Positions 23,497-32,777 of a stretch of 55,194 nucleotides of DNA are shown piece by piece (position 1 is the stretch's first letter; each line of letters opens with the position of its first letter). Source of the stretch: an uncultured Neomegalonema sp. (GTDB lineage Bacteria > Pseudomonadota > Alphaproteobacteria > Rhodobacterales > Rhodobacteraceae); assembly GCA_937911325.1 (NCBI GenBank), contig CALDSD010000063.1:1-55194 (forward strand), written 5' to 3'. A program made the position numbers and the translations under genes. The notes beneath the pieces are model-generated. The model searched no databases. It was not told the DNA's origin and worked only from the letters and a program-made list of their open reading frames with translations.

Positions 23497-25980
23497 ATGA
23501 GCAGCTCAATACCCCAGCATATGGATAGCGACCCGTTTGAGGAGGTCGACGCCGACATCCCCCTGTCGCAACGCGCGATGGCGGCGCGCCCCCAGTCGAC
23601 GCCCTATCTTGACGGCTTGAACGAGGCGCAACGTCAGGCCGTCGAAGCCCTCGACGGGCCCGTTCTGGTGCTTGCCGGCGCCGGGACCGGCAAGACCAAG
23701 GCGCTGACGACTCGGCTGGCGCATCTGTTGACGTTGCGCAAATGCCGGCCCGGCGAGATCCTCGCGGTCACCTTCACCAACAAGGCCGCCCGCGAAATGA
23801 AGGAGCGCGTAGGCCACCTGATCGGCGGCGCCGTGGAAGGCATGCCCTGGCTCGGCACATTTCACTCGGTCTCGGCCAAGATCCTGCGCCGACATGCAGA
23901 GTTGGTGGATCTGAAGTCGAACTTCACGATCCTCGACACCGACGACCAACTGCGGCTCCTGAAGCAATTGATCATCGCCGCCGGCGTCGATGAAAAGCGC
24001 TGGCCGCCGCGGCTGCTGGCCGGGATGATCGACCACTGGAAGAACCGCGGCTGGTCCCCAGATCACTTGCCCGACAGCGAGGGCGCTGGGTTCGCCGGCG
24101 GCATGGGAGCCGCGCTGTATCGCGAGTATCAAGAGCGGCTCAAGGTTCTGAACGCGTGCGACTTCGGCGACCTGCTGCTGCACTGCCTGACGATCTTCCA
24201 GAAGAACCCGGACGTGCTAGAGAGGTACCATGAGCGGTTCCGCTACGTCCTCGTGGACGAGTATCAGGACACGAACGCGGCTCAGTACCTCTGGCTGCGG
24301 CTGCTGGCGCAGGCGCGCAAGAACATCTGCTGCGTCGGCGACGATGATCAGTCCATCTATGGCTGGCGCGGGGCCGAGGTCGGCAACATCCTTCGGTTCG
24401 AGAAGGATTTCCCCGGCGCGCAAGTCATCCGTCTGGAACAGAACTACCGCTCGACCAAACACATCCTCGCCGCCGCCTCGGGCGTGATCTCGGCCAACAA
24501 GGACCGCCTGGGCAAAGAGCTTTGGACGCAAGCCGAAGACGGCGAAAAGGTCCGGCTGATGGGCCTGTGGGACGGCGAGGAAGAGGCCCGTTGGGTCGGT
24601 GAAGAGATCGAGGCGATGCAATCGGGCTTGCGCGGAGGCGACAAGCTTTCCCTCGACAGCATGGCGGTGCTGGTGCGCGCTTCGCACCAGATGCGGGCGT
24701 TTGAAGATCGGTTTCTGACCATCGGCCTGCCCTACCGCGTCATCGGCGGCCCGCGCTTTTACGAGCGGCAGGAGATCCGCGATGCGCTGGCGTATTTCCG
24801 TGTGGTCGCACAGCCCGATGACGGACTCGCTTTCGAGCGCATTCTCAACACTCCGAAACGCGGTCTCGGCGACAAAGCGCTGCAGACGATCCAGGTCTAC
24901 GCGCGGGAACGCGGCCTGCCGTTGTTGGAAGCCGCTCGCAGGGTCGCCGAGGGCGAAGGGCTGCGCGGCAAGGCGAACAAGGAGCTGATGCGGCTGGTCG
25001 AGAGTTTCGATCGCTGGACCGGCTGGCTTACGCCAGACGCGGCGACCAACGCCTCCGGCCTCAATCTGACCTCGGATCTCACGCCCAAAGACCATGTGGA
25101 GCTCGCCGAGCGCATCCTCGACGAGTCCGGCTACACCGAGATGTGGAAGACCGAGAAATCGCCGGACGCGCCCGGCCGGCTGGAGAACCTCAAGGAACTG
25201 ATCACCCAGGTCAGCCAGTTCGACGATCTCGTCGCCTTCCTCGAACATATCAGCCTGGTCATGGAGGCCGAGCAGGATGGCGGCGGCGAGCAGGTGACGA
25301 TCATGACGCTCCATGCCGCCAAGGGTCTGGAGTTTCCGGTCGTGTTCCTGCCCGGGTGGGAGGACGGCCTGTTCCCCTCCCAGCGCGCGATGGACGAAAG
25401 CGGCGTCAAAGGGCTCGAGGAGGAACGCCGCCTCGCTTATGTCGGCTGCACCCGCGCACGGGAGAAGCTGTTCATCAGTTTCGCCGCGAACCGTCGGGTC
25501 TATAACCAATGGCAGTCTTCCCTTCCCTCACGCTTTGTGGACGAATTGCCGTCGAAGAATGTCGAGGTGCTGACCCCGCCCGGGCTGTATGGCGGCAACT
25601 ATGGCGCCGCAGGCGGGCTTGGGGGCGGGCTTGGGGGCGGGGCCTCCGCTGGGCTCGCGGAAACAGCCGGCGTGTTCCGCGGGTCAGAACTCGAAGAACG
25701 CGCGTCCCAGACCAATGTCTACAACTCCCCCGGCTGGAAGCGCATGCAGGCCAACTCAGGTCGGCGGGGACTGGGCTCGCCACGCGAGGCGCGCAATCTG
25801 GTGATCGACGCCGAAGCGCTCCCCGCCTTTGAGATCGGTCAGCGCGTCTTCCACCAAAAGTTTGGATATGGCGCGATCAGCGCAATGGAGGGCGACAAGC
25901 TGACCGTTGATTTCGAGAAAGCCGGCAAGAAGAAAGTCGTCGCCGCCTATGTGACCGCCGAAGACGACGTGCCGTTCTAG
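23497..25980 (+). CDS. uvrD: UvrD/PcrA-family DNA helicase
   Basis: An 827-residue superfamily 1A 3'-5' helicase. All major motifs are visible: the Q motif (LNEAQRQAVEAL), Walker A GAGTGKTKAL, motif Ia AVTFTNKAAREMKER, Walker B VDEYQDTN, motif III GDDDQSIYGWRGA, motif IV LEQNYRST, motif V TIMTLHAAKGLEFPVVFLPGW and motif VI EERRLAYVGCTRARE. The C-terminal tail carries a glycine-rich stretch, coded by a 12-bp repeat, and ends in a Tudor-like segment (VFHQKFGYGAISAMEGDKLTVDFEKAGKKKVV) as in PcrA/UvrD that bind RNA polymerase. It acts in nucleotide excision and mismatch repair. Start 23497 versus 23521 is not settled by a ribosome binding site. Confidence 0.95.
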   Translation: MSSSIPQHMDSDPFEEVDADIPLSQRAMAARPQSTPYLDGLNEAQRQAVEALDGPVLVLAGAGTGKTKALTTRLAHLLTLRKCRPGEILAVTFTNKAAREMKERVGHLIGGAVEGMPWLGTFHSVSAKILRRHAELVDLKSNFTILDTDDQLRLLKQLIIAAGVDEKRWPPRLLAGMIDHWKNRGWSPDHLPDSEGAGFAGGMGAALYREYQERLKVLNACDFGDLLLHCLTIFQKNPDVLERYHERFRYVLVDEYQDTNAAQYLWLRLLAQARKNICCVGDDDQSIYGWRGAEVGNILRFEKDFPGAQVIRLEQNYRSTKHILAAASGVISANKDRLGKELWTQAEDGEKVRLMGLWDGEEEARWVGEEIEAMQSGLRGGDKLSLDSMAVLVRASHQMRAFEDRFLTIGLPYRVIGGPRFYERQEIRDALAYFRVVAQPDDGLAFERILNTPKRGLGDKALQTIQVYARERGLPLLEAARRVAEGEGLRGKANKELMRLVESFDRWTGWLTPDAATNASGLNLTSDLTPKDHVELAERILDESGYTEMWKTEKSPDAPGRLENLKELITQVSQFDDLVAFLEHISLVMEAEQDGGGEQVTIMTLHAAKGLEFPVVFLPGWEDGLFPSQRAMDESGVKGLEEERRLAYVGCTRAREKLFISFAANRRVYNQWQSSLPSRFVDELPSKNVEVLTPPGLYGGNYGAAGGLGGGLGGGASAGLAETAGVFRGSELEERASQTNVYNSPGWKRMQANSGRRGLGSPREARNLVIDAEALPAFEIGQRVFHQKFGYGAISAMEGDKLTVDFEKAGKKKVVAAYVTAEDDVPF
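25612..25643 (+). repeat. 12-bp tandem repeat inside uvrD (Gly-Leu-Gly-Gly)
   Basis: GGCGGGCTTGGG occurs at 25612-25623 and 25624-25635, followed by a partial copy GGCGGGGC. It encodes Gly-Leu-Gly-Gly repeats in the linker between the helicase core and the C-terminal Tudor-like segment. Gain or loss of one unit keeps the frame. Confidence 0.75.
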
Positions 25981-26079
25981 TAATCGGCGGCCCAGACGAC
26001 AAAATCCGGAATTCCCGTTGCGCTTGAGGCTGCGACCTTTGAACCTGTGCGCATTCGAGACACAGGAAGGACGCCGTCG

Positions 26080-26559
26080 ATGCTCCGAACCATCCTAATC
26101 GCCATAGCTCTGTTCGTCGCGCCAGCGGCCGCCGGCGCGCAATCCGTCCCTGACGACCAGTTCGACCCCAAGAAGGTCGAGCAGTTCAGGTTCTGCCACG
26201 CGGCGCTGGTCTTTCACCGACAGACCGAAAACTGGGAGAACGCGCGCTTCGGCCAGGACATCACCGCCACCCTGTCCGAAATGTCGCTCTTTGTGATGTC
26301 CGAGGCGCTGTTCGGCGAGCCGTCGGCCAATGTCGGCTCCTCGGCCAAACGCGTACAGTTCGCCGAAGGCTTCTTCTTCAGCGTCGCCGACATCATCGCC
26401 AAGCGCGGCTCAGAGCTGGCCGACTTGAAAACCCGCGAAGCGTATATCGCCGAGTGCGTCCCGCTCATCTGGCTGGGCGTCCGCACCGAGATCAACCATT
26501 TGCTCGGCGCGCGCCGCGCTCGAGCCGGCGAGCCCCCGAAGCTGCAGCTGTTTGAATAG
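26080..26559 (+). CDS. Exported protein, unknown function
   Basis: A 159-residue protein with a signal peptide (MLRTILIAIALFVAPAAAGA, cleavage before QSV). The mature part begins DDQFDPKKVEQFRFCHAALVFHRQTENW and contains two cysteines (in FRFCHA and IAECVPL), which could form one disulfide. It is otherwise helical (FFFSVADIIAKRGSELADL, PLIWLGVRTEINHLLGARRA). I recognise no family. The spacing of the two Cys and the all-helical pattern suggest a small periplasmic helical bundle. ATG 26080 is chosen because AGGAAGG precedes it by 9 bases. Confidence 0.65.
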   Translation: MLRTILIAIALFVAPAAAGAQSVPDDQFDPKKVEQFRFCHAALVFHRQTENWENARFGQDITATLSEMSLFVMSEALFGEPSANVGSSAKRVQFAEGFFFSVADIIAKRGSELADLKTREAYIAECVPLIWLGVRTEINHLLGARRARAGEPPKLQLFE

Positions 26560-26565
26560 CGATCC

Positions 26566-26588
26566 AGCGCACGTCTCGCGGCGCTTTT
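26566..26588 (+). terminator. Possible weak terminator
   Basis: AGCGC (26566-26570) pairs with GCGCT (26581-26585) around a 10-base loop with an inner CG/CG pair, followed by TTT. It lies 7 bases after the stop of the exported protein gene. The stem is short, so this is a weak call. Confidence 0.3.
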
Positions 26589-26652
26589 ACTTGTCTTTCC
26601 GCGCCGGGTCGCCGACATGGAGGCTTCCCGACCGCGAACCCCGGAGCCGTTG

Positions 26653-28473
26653 ATGTCCGCCGAGAAACTGGCCGCCTTGCGTGAAGAAATGCTCCGCCGA
26701 GGCCTCGACGTTTTCCTCGTGCCTCGTGCTGACAAGCATCAGGGCGAGTACGTGCCAGCCTGCGACGAGCGCCTCTCTTGGCTGACCGGGTTCACAGGCT
26801 CCGCCGGGATCGCCGCCGTAATGGCGGAACAGGCCGCCGTTTTCGTTGACGGACGCTACGAGATCCAGGCGCAAGGGCAGGTCGATACGGACGCGTTCGA
26901 TATCGTGCCGATCCGCGAGACAAAGCTTGAGGACTGGCTTGGCAAAACCGTGCAACCCGGAATGAAGCTCGGGTTTGACGCCTGGCTGCACACGCCGGGC
27001 GACGCCGAGAAACTGGCGACGACGGCGCTCACGGTCGGAGCCTTGCGCGCGCCGCAGAGCACAAACCCGATCGATGCGGCGTGGGCCGAGCGTCCCGCAG
27101 CGCCAAAAACTCCGATCATGCCGCATCCGTTGGAACGCGCCGGAAAAAGCGCCGCGGACAAACGCGCGGAACTCGTGTCGGGGTTGCGCCGCGACGCGCT
27201 CGACGTCGCGGTTCTGACCTTGCCGGACTCGATCGCCTGGCTCTTCAACATTCGCGGCGACGACGTCCCGAAAGCGCCCCTGGCTCTCGCGTTCGCGCTG
27301 ATTGAGAGCGACGGCGACCCCCGCGGCGGAGCGACGATCTATACCGACCTTGAGAAGTTTGGCCCGTCGGCCGTCGCGCATCTCGATACCGACGTGAAGC
27401 TGGCCAGATGGGAAGCATTTGATCCGGCGCTGCGGCGTCTGAAAGTCAAGCGCGTCTCGCTGGACAAAGGCAGCGCCCCTTACGCGGTCGCCGAGGTCCT
27501 GCGCGAAAGCGGCGCGGAAACGGTTTTTCGGCGCGACCCGTGCGCTCTGCCGAAAGCCCGCAAGAACGCCGCGGAAATCGCCGGGGCCCGCGCGGCGCAT
27601 CTTCGGGACGGCGCGGCGATGGCGACGGCGCTTTGCGAAATCGATCGCGATGCGTCGGCCGGCGCGGCGCTGAGCGAGTGGGCGATTTCCCGTCGACTGT
27701 CAGAGATCCGGGCGCAGACTGCGCAGCGGCTCGGCGCGGAGTATCGCGGCGAAAGCTTCGATGCGATTGTGGGGTTTGGCCCGAACGCCGCCTTACCGCA
27801 TTATCGGGTGAGCGAGGCCTCAAGTCTGACGATTGAGGGCGACGGGCTGCTGCTTCTAGACAGCGGCGCGCAATACCCCGACGGCACCACCGACATCACC
27901 CGCACGATCGCAATCGGGACGCCCACAGACGATCAACGTGAGGCGTTCACGCGCGTGCTCAAAGGCATGATCGCAATCTCGCAGCTCCGCTTTCCCCCCA
28001 AGACGGCCGGGCGAGAACTCGACGCCGTGGCGCGCCTGGCGCTTTGGGAAGCCGGTCTCGACTTCGACCATGGCACCGGGCACGGCATCGGCTCTTATCT
28101 CAGCGTCCACGAAGGGCCGCAGCGGCTGTCGAAGGTGAGCGGGGTTCCGTTCGAGGCCGGTATGATCGTGTCGAACGAACCGGGTTACTATCGGCCGGGC
28201 GGGTTCGGCATTCGGATCGAGAACCTTGTTCTCGTGACCGAGGCCGAACTCCCACCGCAAGCCGGAGCGCTCGCGCCGGAGCGACCGATGCACGGGTTTG
28301 AGACGTTGAACTTCACGCCGATCGATCAGCGTCTGATCGCGCTTGACTTGCTGGATCCGGACGAGCGCGCCTGGATTGACGCCTACCATGCGGAAACGCT
28401 GGCGAAGATCGGACCTCTGGTGGCGGACGACGTCCGGACGTGGTTGCGGTCCACCTGCGCGCCTTTGATCTAG
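26653..28473 (+). CDS. Xaa-Pro aminopeptidase (aminopeptidase P, M24B)
   Basis: A 606-residue aminopeptidase P of the three-domain type, removing N-terminal residues before proline. Two creatinase-like N-terminal domains come first (GLDVFLVPRADKHQGEYVP with the substrate loop, then FNIRGDDVP). The C-terminal M24 metallopeptidase domain follows. Metal ligands are the two Asp in LLLLDSGAQYPDGTTDITRT, the His in HGTGHGIGSYLSVHEGP, and the Glu residues in SNEPGYYRPGGFGIRIENL. The length of about 600 matches eukaryote-like aminopeptidase P found in many alphaproteobacteria. ATG 26653 is preferred to 26617 because CGGAG lies 6 bases upstream. It is cytoplasmic. Confidence 0.93.
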   Translation: MSAEKLAALREEMLRRGLDVFLVPRADKHQGEYVPACDERLSWLTGFTGSAGIAAVMAEQAAVFVDGRYEIQAQGQVDTDAFDIVPIRETKLEDWLGKTVQPGMKLGFDAWLHTPGDAEKLATTALTVGALRAPQSTNPIDAAWAERPAAPKTPIMPHPLERAGKSAADKRAELVSGLRRDALDVAVLTLPDSIAWLFNIRGDDVPKAPLALAFALIESDGDPRGGATIYTDLEKFGPSAVAHLDTDVKLARWEAFDPALRRLKVKRVSLDKGSAPYAVAEVLRESGAETVFRRDPCALPKARKNAAEIAGARAAHLRDGAAMATALCEIDRDASAGAALSEWAISRRLSEIRAQTAQRLGAEYRGESFDAIVGFGPNAALPHYRVSEASSLTIEGDGLLLLDSGAQYPDGTTDITRTIAIGTPTDDQREAFTRVLKGMIAISQLRFPPKTAGRELDAVARLALWEAGLDFDHGTGHGIGSYLSVHEGPQRLSKVSGVPFEAGMIVSNEPGYYRPGGFGIRIENLVLVTEAELPPQAGALAPERPMHGFETLNFTPIDQRLIALDLLDPDERAWIDAYHAETLAKIGPLVADDVRTWLRSTCAPLI

Positions 28474-28501
28474 CGCGCACTTCCGTCATCCACGCCGCCC
28501 T

Positions 28502-28546
28502 GCGCCCGAGACGTCGGGGTGGGAGGGCGGGCGACGGCTCGGGCGC
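28502..28546. terminator. Convergent hairpin between aminopeptidase P and the SLC13 gene
   Basis: GCGCCCGAG (28502-28510) pairs with CTCGGGCGC (28538-28546), and inner CGTC (28512-28515) pairs with GACG (28533-28536). The loop is G-rich. It lies between two convergent stops. It has no clean T-run, so it could be a bidirectional terminator or barrier. Confidence 0.45.
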
Positions 28547-28550
28547 GGTC

Positions 28551-30371
28551 TTACAGCGGCCAGGCGATCAGGATCATCGGCACCGACACCGCCACGATCA
28601 CAACCTCCAGCGGCAGCCCCATGCGCCAATAGTCGCCGAACTTATAGCCTCCAGGCCCCATCACGAGCGTGTTGCACTGGTGTCCGATCGGCGTGAGGAA
28701 CGCGCAAGAAGCGCCCACCGCAACCGCCATCAGGAACGCGTCCGCGCTCGCCTCCAACGCGCCGGCGATCTGCACCGCCAATGGCGCCATCAGAAGCGCG
28801 GTCGCGGCATTGTTGATGATGTCGGACAAGAACATCGTCACCACCAAGACAAGCGTCAGCACCGCCCAGGCAGGCAGCCCCGCCGCATCCGACCCCGAGA
28901 CCACGCTGGTCGCGATCAAACTGGTCACGCCCGTGCTCTCCAACGCGATGCCGAGAGGAAACATCGCCCCCAACAGCACGATCACCGACCAATCCACCCC
29001 GTCATAGAGCTCGCGCAACGGCAGAATGCCCAACAGCAGATAGACGACGACCGCGAGGATGAAGGCGACGCCCAATGAGACGACGCCAACCATCCCAAGC
29101 GCGATCGCAACCGCGAAAACGGCGAGCGCTAGCAGAGGCCGGTCGCCGCCGCCGAGCTGCAGTCCCCGCTCGGCCAACGGCCAAAGGCCAAACCGCTCCG
29201 GCAGCGCGCGAAGCGCATCGGCCTCGCCTTGCAGCAAGGCGACGTCCCCGGCTTCGAAAGCTTGCTCGCGCAACCGCCCGCGAATGGGCGCGCCCTGCCG
29301 CGCCAGCGCAAGCAACGACACGTTCCGCCCAAAGATCCGGTCGACAACGCGCGCATTGCGACCCACCAAAGTCGAGGATGGGCTGACCACCACCTCGAGC
29401 AGACTTGCGTCCTTCCACTCAAGCTCCTGGTCGACGGCGATCGCCCGCTCGGAACGCTCCGACACGACCTCGAGCTTGTAGGTTTCTATCAGCTTCGCCA
29501 GATGCTCTGGCGTCGCCTGGATGATCAACACGTCGCCTTTGCCCAAGAGACGAAATCCCACTGCGGGAAGACGTTGCGGCTCGCCGTCGGGGGCGGATCG
29601 GATCAGACCAAAAACGCGCGTGCCGTCTTCAAACAGCAGATCGGCCGCGCGCAGAGATCCGCCGACGATCGGGCTTTCCTCAGTGACGCGAAGTTCAGCC
29701 AAGTACTCGCCGACATTGAAGATCGCGCGCTGCGCATCGGCGGACTGTCGCTCTTTCGGCAGGAGGCGCCAGCCGATGAGCGCGACGAACAGCACGCCCA
29801 AGACCGCCACCGGCAGGCCAACGGGCGCGAAATCGAAAAGACCGAAAGGCTCTCCCGCGGTTCCGGCCATGTCCGCGCGCAAGTTGGCGATGATGATATT
29901 GGGGGGCGTGCCGATCAACGTGGTCATCCCGCCGAGGATTGACGCAAACGCCAACGGCATCAGCAGAATAGAGGGGTTGCGTCCATGCTCCGCCGCGGTG
30001 GCGAGCGCCACCGGCATCATCAGCGCCAGAGCCCCCACATTGTTCATGAAAGCGGACAAGGCGGCCACGACGCCCGTCAGCAGCAACATGTGTTGCAACT
30101 GATGCTCGGTGTAAGGCGCGAGCTGTTGCGCGATCATGTCGACGACGCCGGCGCGGTTGAGCGCCTGAGAGATCATGAGCACCGCCATTACGGTGATCAC
30201 CGCCGGGTGTCCGAACCCGTCGAAAATGCGATCTGCCGGCGCGAGATCCGCCAACGCGACCGCGCCCAGCGTCGCCAGCGCGATCACGTCGTGACGAAGG
30301 CGGCCAGAAGCGAACAACACCAATGCGCCGAGAAGGATCGCAACGGCGAGAAGCTGGCTATTGTCCATCAA
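28551..30371 (-). CDS. SLC13-family permease with two TrkA-C domains
   Basis: A 606-residue ion/solute transporter. Hydrophobic half one (about residues 1-210) contains the family motif NNVGALALMMPVALA and SILGGMTTLIGTPPNIIIA. The middle third (about 215-400) is soluble and shows two RCK-C/TrkA-C-like segments (VGGSLRAADLLFEDGTRVFGLIR and SSTLVGRNARVVDRIFGRNVSLLALAR). The second hydrophobic half ends with LSDIINNAATALLMAPLAVQIA and FLTPIGHQCNTLVMGPGGY. This layout is that of SLC13/ArsB-like transporters, some of which carry sulfate or dicarboxylates. The substrate is not readable. It is divergent from the YcxB-bchE frame across 192 bases. Confidence 0.9.
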   Translation of the reverse strand: MMDNSQLLAVAILLGALVLFASGRLRHDVIALATLGAVALADLAPADRIFDGFGHPAVITVMAVLMISQALNRAGVVDMIAQQLAPYTEHQLQHMLLLTGVVAALSAFMNNVGALALMMPVALATAAEHGRNPSILLMPLAFASILGGMTTLIGTPPNIIIANLRADMAGTAGEPFGLFDFAPVGLPVAVLGVLFVALIGWRLLPKERQSADAQRAIFNVGEYLAELRVTEESPIVGGSLRAADLLFEDGTRVFGLIRSAPDGEPQRLPAVGFRLLGKGDVLIIQATPEHLAKLIETYKLEVVSERSERAIAVDQELEWKDASLLEVVVSPSSTLVGRNARVVDRIFGRNVSLLALARQGAPIRGRLREQAFEAGDVALLQGEADALRALPERFGLWPLAERGLQLGGGDRPLLALAVFAVAIALGMVGVVSLGVAFILAVVVYLLLGILPLRELYDGVDWSVIVLLGAMFPLGIALESTGVTSLIATSVVSGSDAAGLPAWAVLTLVLVVTMFLSDIINNAATALLMAPLAVQIAGALEASADAFLMAVAVGASCAFLTPIGHQCNTLVMGPGGYKFGDYWRMGLPLEVVIVAVSVPMILIAWPL

Positions 30372-30563
30372 CGGCGATCCGCAGTCGGCTGACCATTAGT
30401 TCTCGCACGGCGGTCACAGCGCCATGAGGCGCGAACAAGAGGCCTTGCCGTCGCACCGCCTGCGCGCCTAAACCCAGCACCGCCCTTCCCCGTATGGGTC
30501 GCCACCTGTGCATTGTCGCCGCCTCGCTCTTTCTTGTTCACCAATTGGGAAACGCTTTCGTTG

Positions 30564-32774
30564 ATGACCGATCCCGTTTCAACGCCGCTGTCCATTCAGT
30601 ATCAATCGACTGCCCGCGATCTGCAAATGCAGGAGCGTATTCGTCGGTCGCTTTATCCTGGGGAGATGCCCGAACTGCAGCGACGGCTGGCGGTGATATC
30701 CGTGATCTCCGTTTATCTGCTGGGATTGATGCTGCTCATCGGCGCTTTCGAAATCACGTTGCTGGCGGCGATCCCGTTCGCCGCATGGGGCCTGCTTTGC
30801 GCCGGGTTCGCGGTGTTCTTGCAAAAGCGGATCGACGCGCGGTTCGACCGCAGCTCCACGAGCGGCGCCTGGATGGTGCGCCGCAAGTCGATGGCGCTGA
30901 CCCCAGAAGGCCTCGAACTGCGGACGGACGACGCGTGCGAGATCATTCCATGGCGCGAAGTCGATCAGGTCGTCGAAAGGGAGGGCCAGATCCTGTTTAT
31001 CCTGGATCCGCGCACCCATCGAGGCGTTCCGTCGTCCGCCTTTCCAGACGCGACCGATCGAGACAGGTTCATTGCGTCGGCCGAGACTCAAGGAGGCGCT
31101 GACATGCGGGTCGTACTCGTTCACCCAAATTATCACTCCGGAGGCGCGGAGATCGCAGGGAACTGGCCGCCGGCATGGGTGGCGTATCTGGCCGGTTCTC
31201 TCAAGGCGATCGGCTATGAAGATGTCCACTTCATCGACGCGATGACCAATCACCTCTCAGACGACGATCTTGGCGCGCGGCTGGAAGAGCTGCAGCCCGA
31301 CGTGGTCGGTTGCACTGCGATCACCCCGTCGATCTACACGGCCGAGCGCGTCCTCGAGATCGCAAAGGAGCGCTGCCCGAACGCTGTCAGAGTTCTCGGC
31401 GGGGTGCACGCCACCTTCATGTACAAGCAAGTGCTCTCGGAGGCGCCTTGGATCGACGTGATCGTCCGCGGCGAAGGCGAAGAGATCTTCCAGGAGCTGA
31501 TCCGCGCAATCGACGACGACCAGTGGCCGCAGGATCGCCGGCGCATTCACGGGCTCGCCTTCCGCGACGGAGACGAGATCGTCGCCACCCAGGCGGCCTC
31601 GCCCGTCAAGAACCTCGAAGCGATCCAGCCGGACTGGTCGCTGCTGGAATGGAGCAAATACATCTACGTGCCGCTCGGCGTGCGCGTGGCGATCCCGAAC
31701 ATGGCGCGCGGCTGTCCGTTCACTTGTTCATTCTGCAGTCAATGGAAGTTCTGGCGAGACTACCGGATCCGCGACCCAAAAGCCGTGGTCGACGAGATTG
31801 AAACTCTGGTGAACGACCATCAGGTCGGGTTCTTCATCCTCGCCGACGAAGAACCGACCATCAACAAACGCAAGTTCACCGAGTTTTGCGAAGAACTCAT
31901 CGCGCGCGGACTTCCCGACAAGGTGAAGTGGGGCATCAATACGCGCGTCACCGATATCATGCGCGACAAGGACCTCCTCTGGCTCTGGCGGAAAGCCGGG
32001 TTGGTGCACGTTTCGCTTGGCACCGAAGCCGCGGCGCAAATGAAGCTCGATCGCTTCAACAAGGAGACGAAAGTCGCGCAGAACAAAGAGGCGATCCGCC
32101 TCCTGCGTGAAGCCGACATCTTCACTGAGGCGCAGTTCATCGTCGGGCTCGACAATGAAACGGCGGAAACGCTTGAAGAAACCTATCAGATGGCGTGGGA
32201 CTGGCAGCCGGATCTGGCCAACTGGTCGATGTACACGCCTTGGCCGTTCTCGCCGCTGTTCCAGGAGCTCGGCGACAAGGTCGAGGTCTTCGACTTCTCG
32301 AAGTACAACTTCGTCACACCGATCATGAAACCCGAAGCGATGGACCGGGCCGAGTTGCTCGACCGGGTGATGAACAACTATCGCCGTTTCTACATGAAGA
32401 AGGCGTTGTTTCACTATCCCTGGCGGGGCACCGGCTTCCGGCGGCGCTACTTGCTGGGGTGCCTGAAAGCGTTCTTGCGCGCCGGTTTTCAGAGGACCTT
32501 CTACGACCTCGGCAAGGTCGGGTACTGGGGCCCCCAGAGCAAGAAGTCGGTCGACTTCCATTTCGACGAAACCCGCGAGATCGCGCCGGCGCAAATGGCC
32601 GACTGGGAGGGCATGGCGGACCGCAAGCGCAAGGCGGCCGAACGCAAGGCGGCGGTGCGAGACCAGGTGAAAGCCGCCAAAACCGAAGCTGCGGCGCTAA
32701 AGAAGGCCATGGACGAAGCCAAGGCGTGCGGCGGCGGCGACCAGCAGATGGAAGATCAGTCGACGGACGTTTGA
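30564..32774 (+). CDS. bchE: YcxB-like membrane domain fused in frame to BchE (anaerobic Mg-protoporphyrin IX monomethyl ester cyclase)
   Basis: One uninterrupted frame of 736 residues. Residues 1-180 contain two membrane helices (about 42-58 and 61-82) and a YcxB-like domain ([30 protein letters not shown] ... [17 protein letters not shown]). From residue 181 (ATG 31104) to the end lies a complete 556-residue BchE: a B12-binding domain ([20 protein letters not shown] ... VLGGVHATF), then radical SAM cysteines C384, C388 and C391 in [10 protein letters not shown], and a Lys/Ala-rich tail. BchE forms the isocyclic ring of bacteriochlorophyll using water-derived oxygen. ATG 31104 has a perfect AGGAGG 7 bases upstream, so normal-length BchE is probably also, or only, made from there. 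The upstream start ATG 30564 has a weak site. Confidence 0.85.
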   Translation: MTDPVSTPLSIQYQSTARDLQMQERIRRSLYPGEMPELQRRLAVISVISVYLLGLMLLIGAFEITLLAAIPFAAWGLLCAGFAVFLQKRIDARFDRSSTSGAWMVRRKSMALTPEGLELRTDDACEIIPWREVDQVVEREGQILFILDPRTHRGVPSSAFPDATDRDRFIASAETQGGADMRVVLVHPNYHSGGAEIAGNWPPAWVAYLAGSLKAIGYEDVHFIDAMTNHLSDDDLGARLEELQPDVVGCTAITPSIYTAERVLEIAKERCPNAVRVLGGVHATFMYKQVLSEAPWIDVIVRGEGEEIFQELIRAIDDDQWPQDRRRIHGLAFRDGDEIVATQAASPVKNLEAIQPDWSLLEWSKYIYVPLGVRVAIPNMARGCPFTCSFCSQWKFWRDYRIRDPKAVVDEIETLVNDHQVGFFILADEEPTINKRKFTEFCEELIARGLPDKVKWGINTRVTDIMRDKDLLWLWRKAGLVHVSLGTEAAAQMKLDRFNKETKVAQNKEAIRLLREADIFTEAQFIVGLDNETAETLEETYQMAWDWQPDLANWSMYTPWPFSPLFQELGDKVEVFDFSKYNFVTPIMKPEAMDRAELLDRVMNNYRRFYMKKALFHYPWRGTGFRRRYLLGCLKAFLRAGFQRTFYDLGKVGYWGPQSKKSVDFHFDETREIAPAQMADWEGMADRKRKAAERKAAVRDQVKAAKTEAAALKKAMDEAKACGGGDQQMEDQSTDV
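31091..31106 (+). promoter_or_regulatory. Internal ribosome binding site and ATG for BchE
   Basis: AGGAGG (31091-31096), 7 bases, then ATG (31104-31106), inside the continuous YcxB-BchE frame. In the other frame a TGA occupies 31100-31102, one base before the ATG. Stop-C-ATG behind a strong Shine-Dalgarno is the usual geometry of two separate, coupled genes. This suggests that the fusion arose by a small indel or is a sequence error. Confidence 0.8.
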
Positions 32775-32777
32775 ACC

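Noticed and set aside
24217-25509. 430-codon minus-strand frame inside uvrD
   Set aside because: A shadow of the helicase gene; no domain and no sensible start.
30372-30563. PpsR (TGT-N12-ACA) sites upstream of the bchE frame
   Set aside because: I scanned the divergent region for TGT-N12-ACA and found no match.
30494-31102. A 202-codon plus-strand frame overlapping the YcxB-like region
   Set aside because: Its Arg/Ser-rich composition is that of a shadow frame. It matters only because its TGA ends one base before the BchE ATG.
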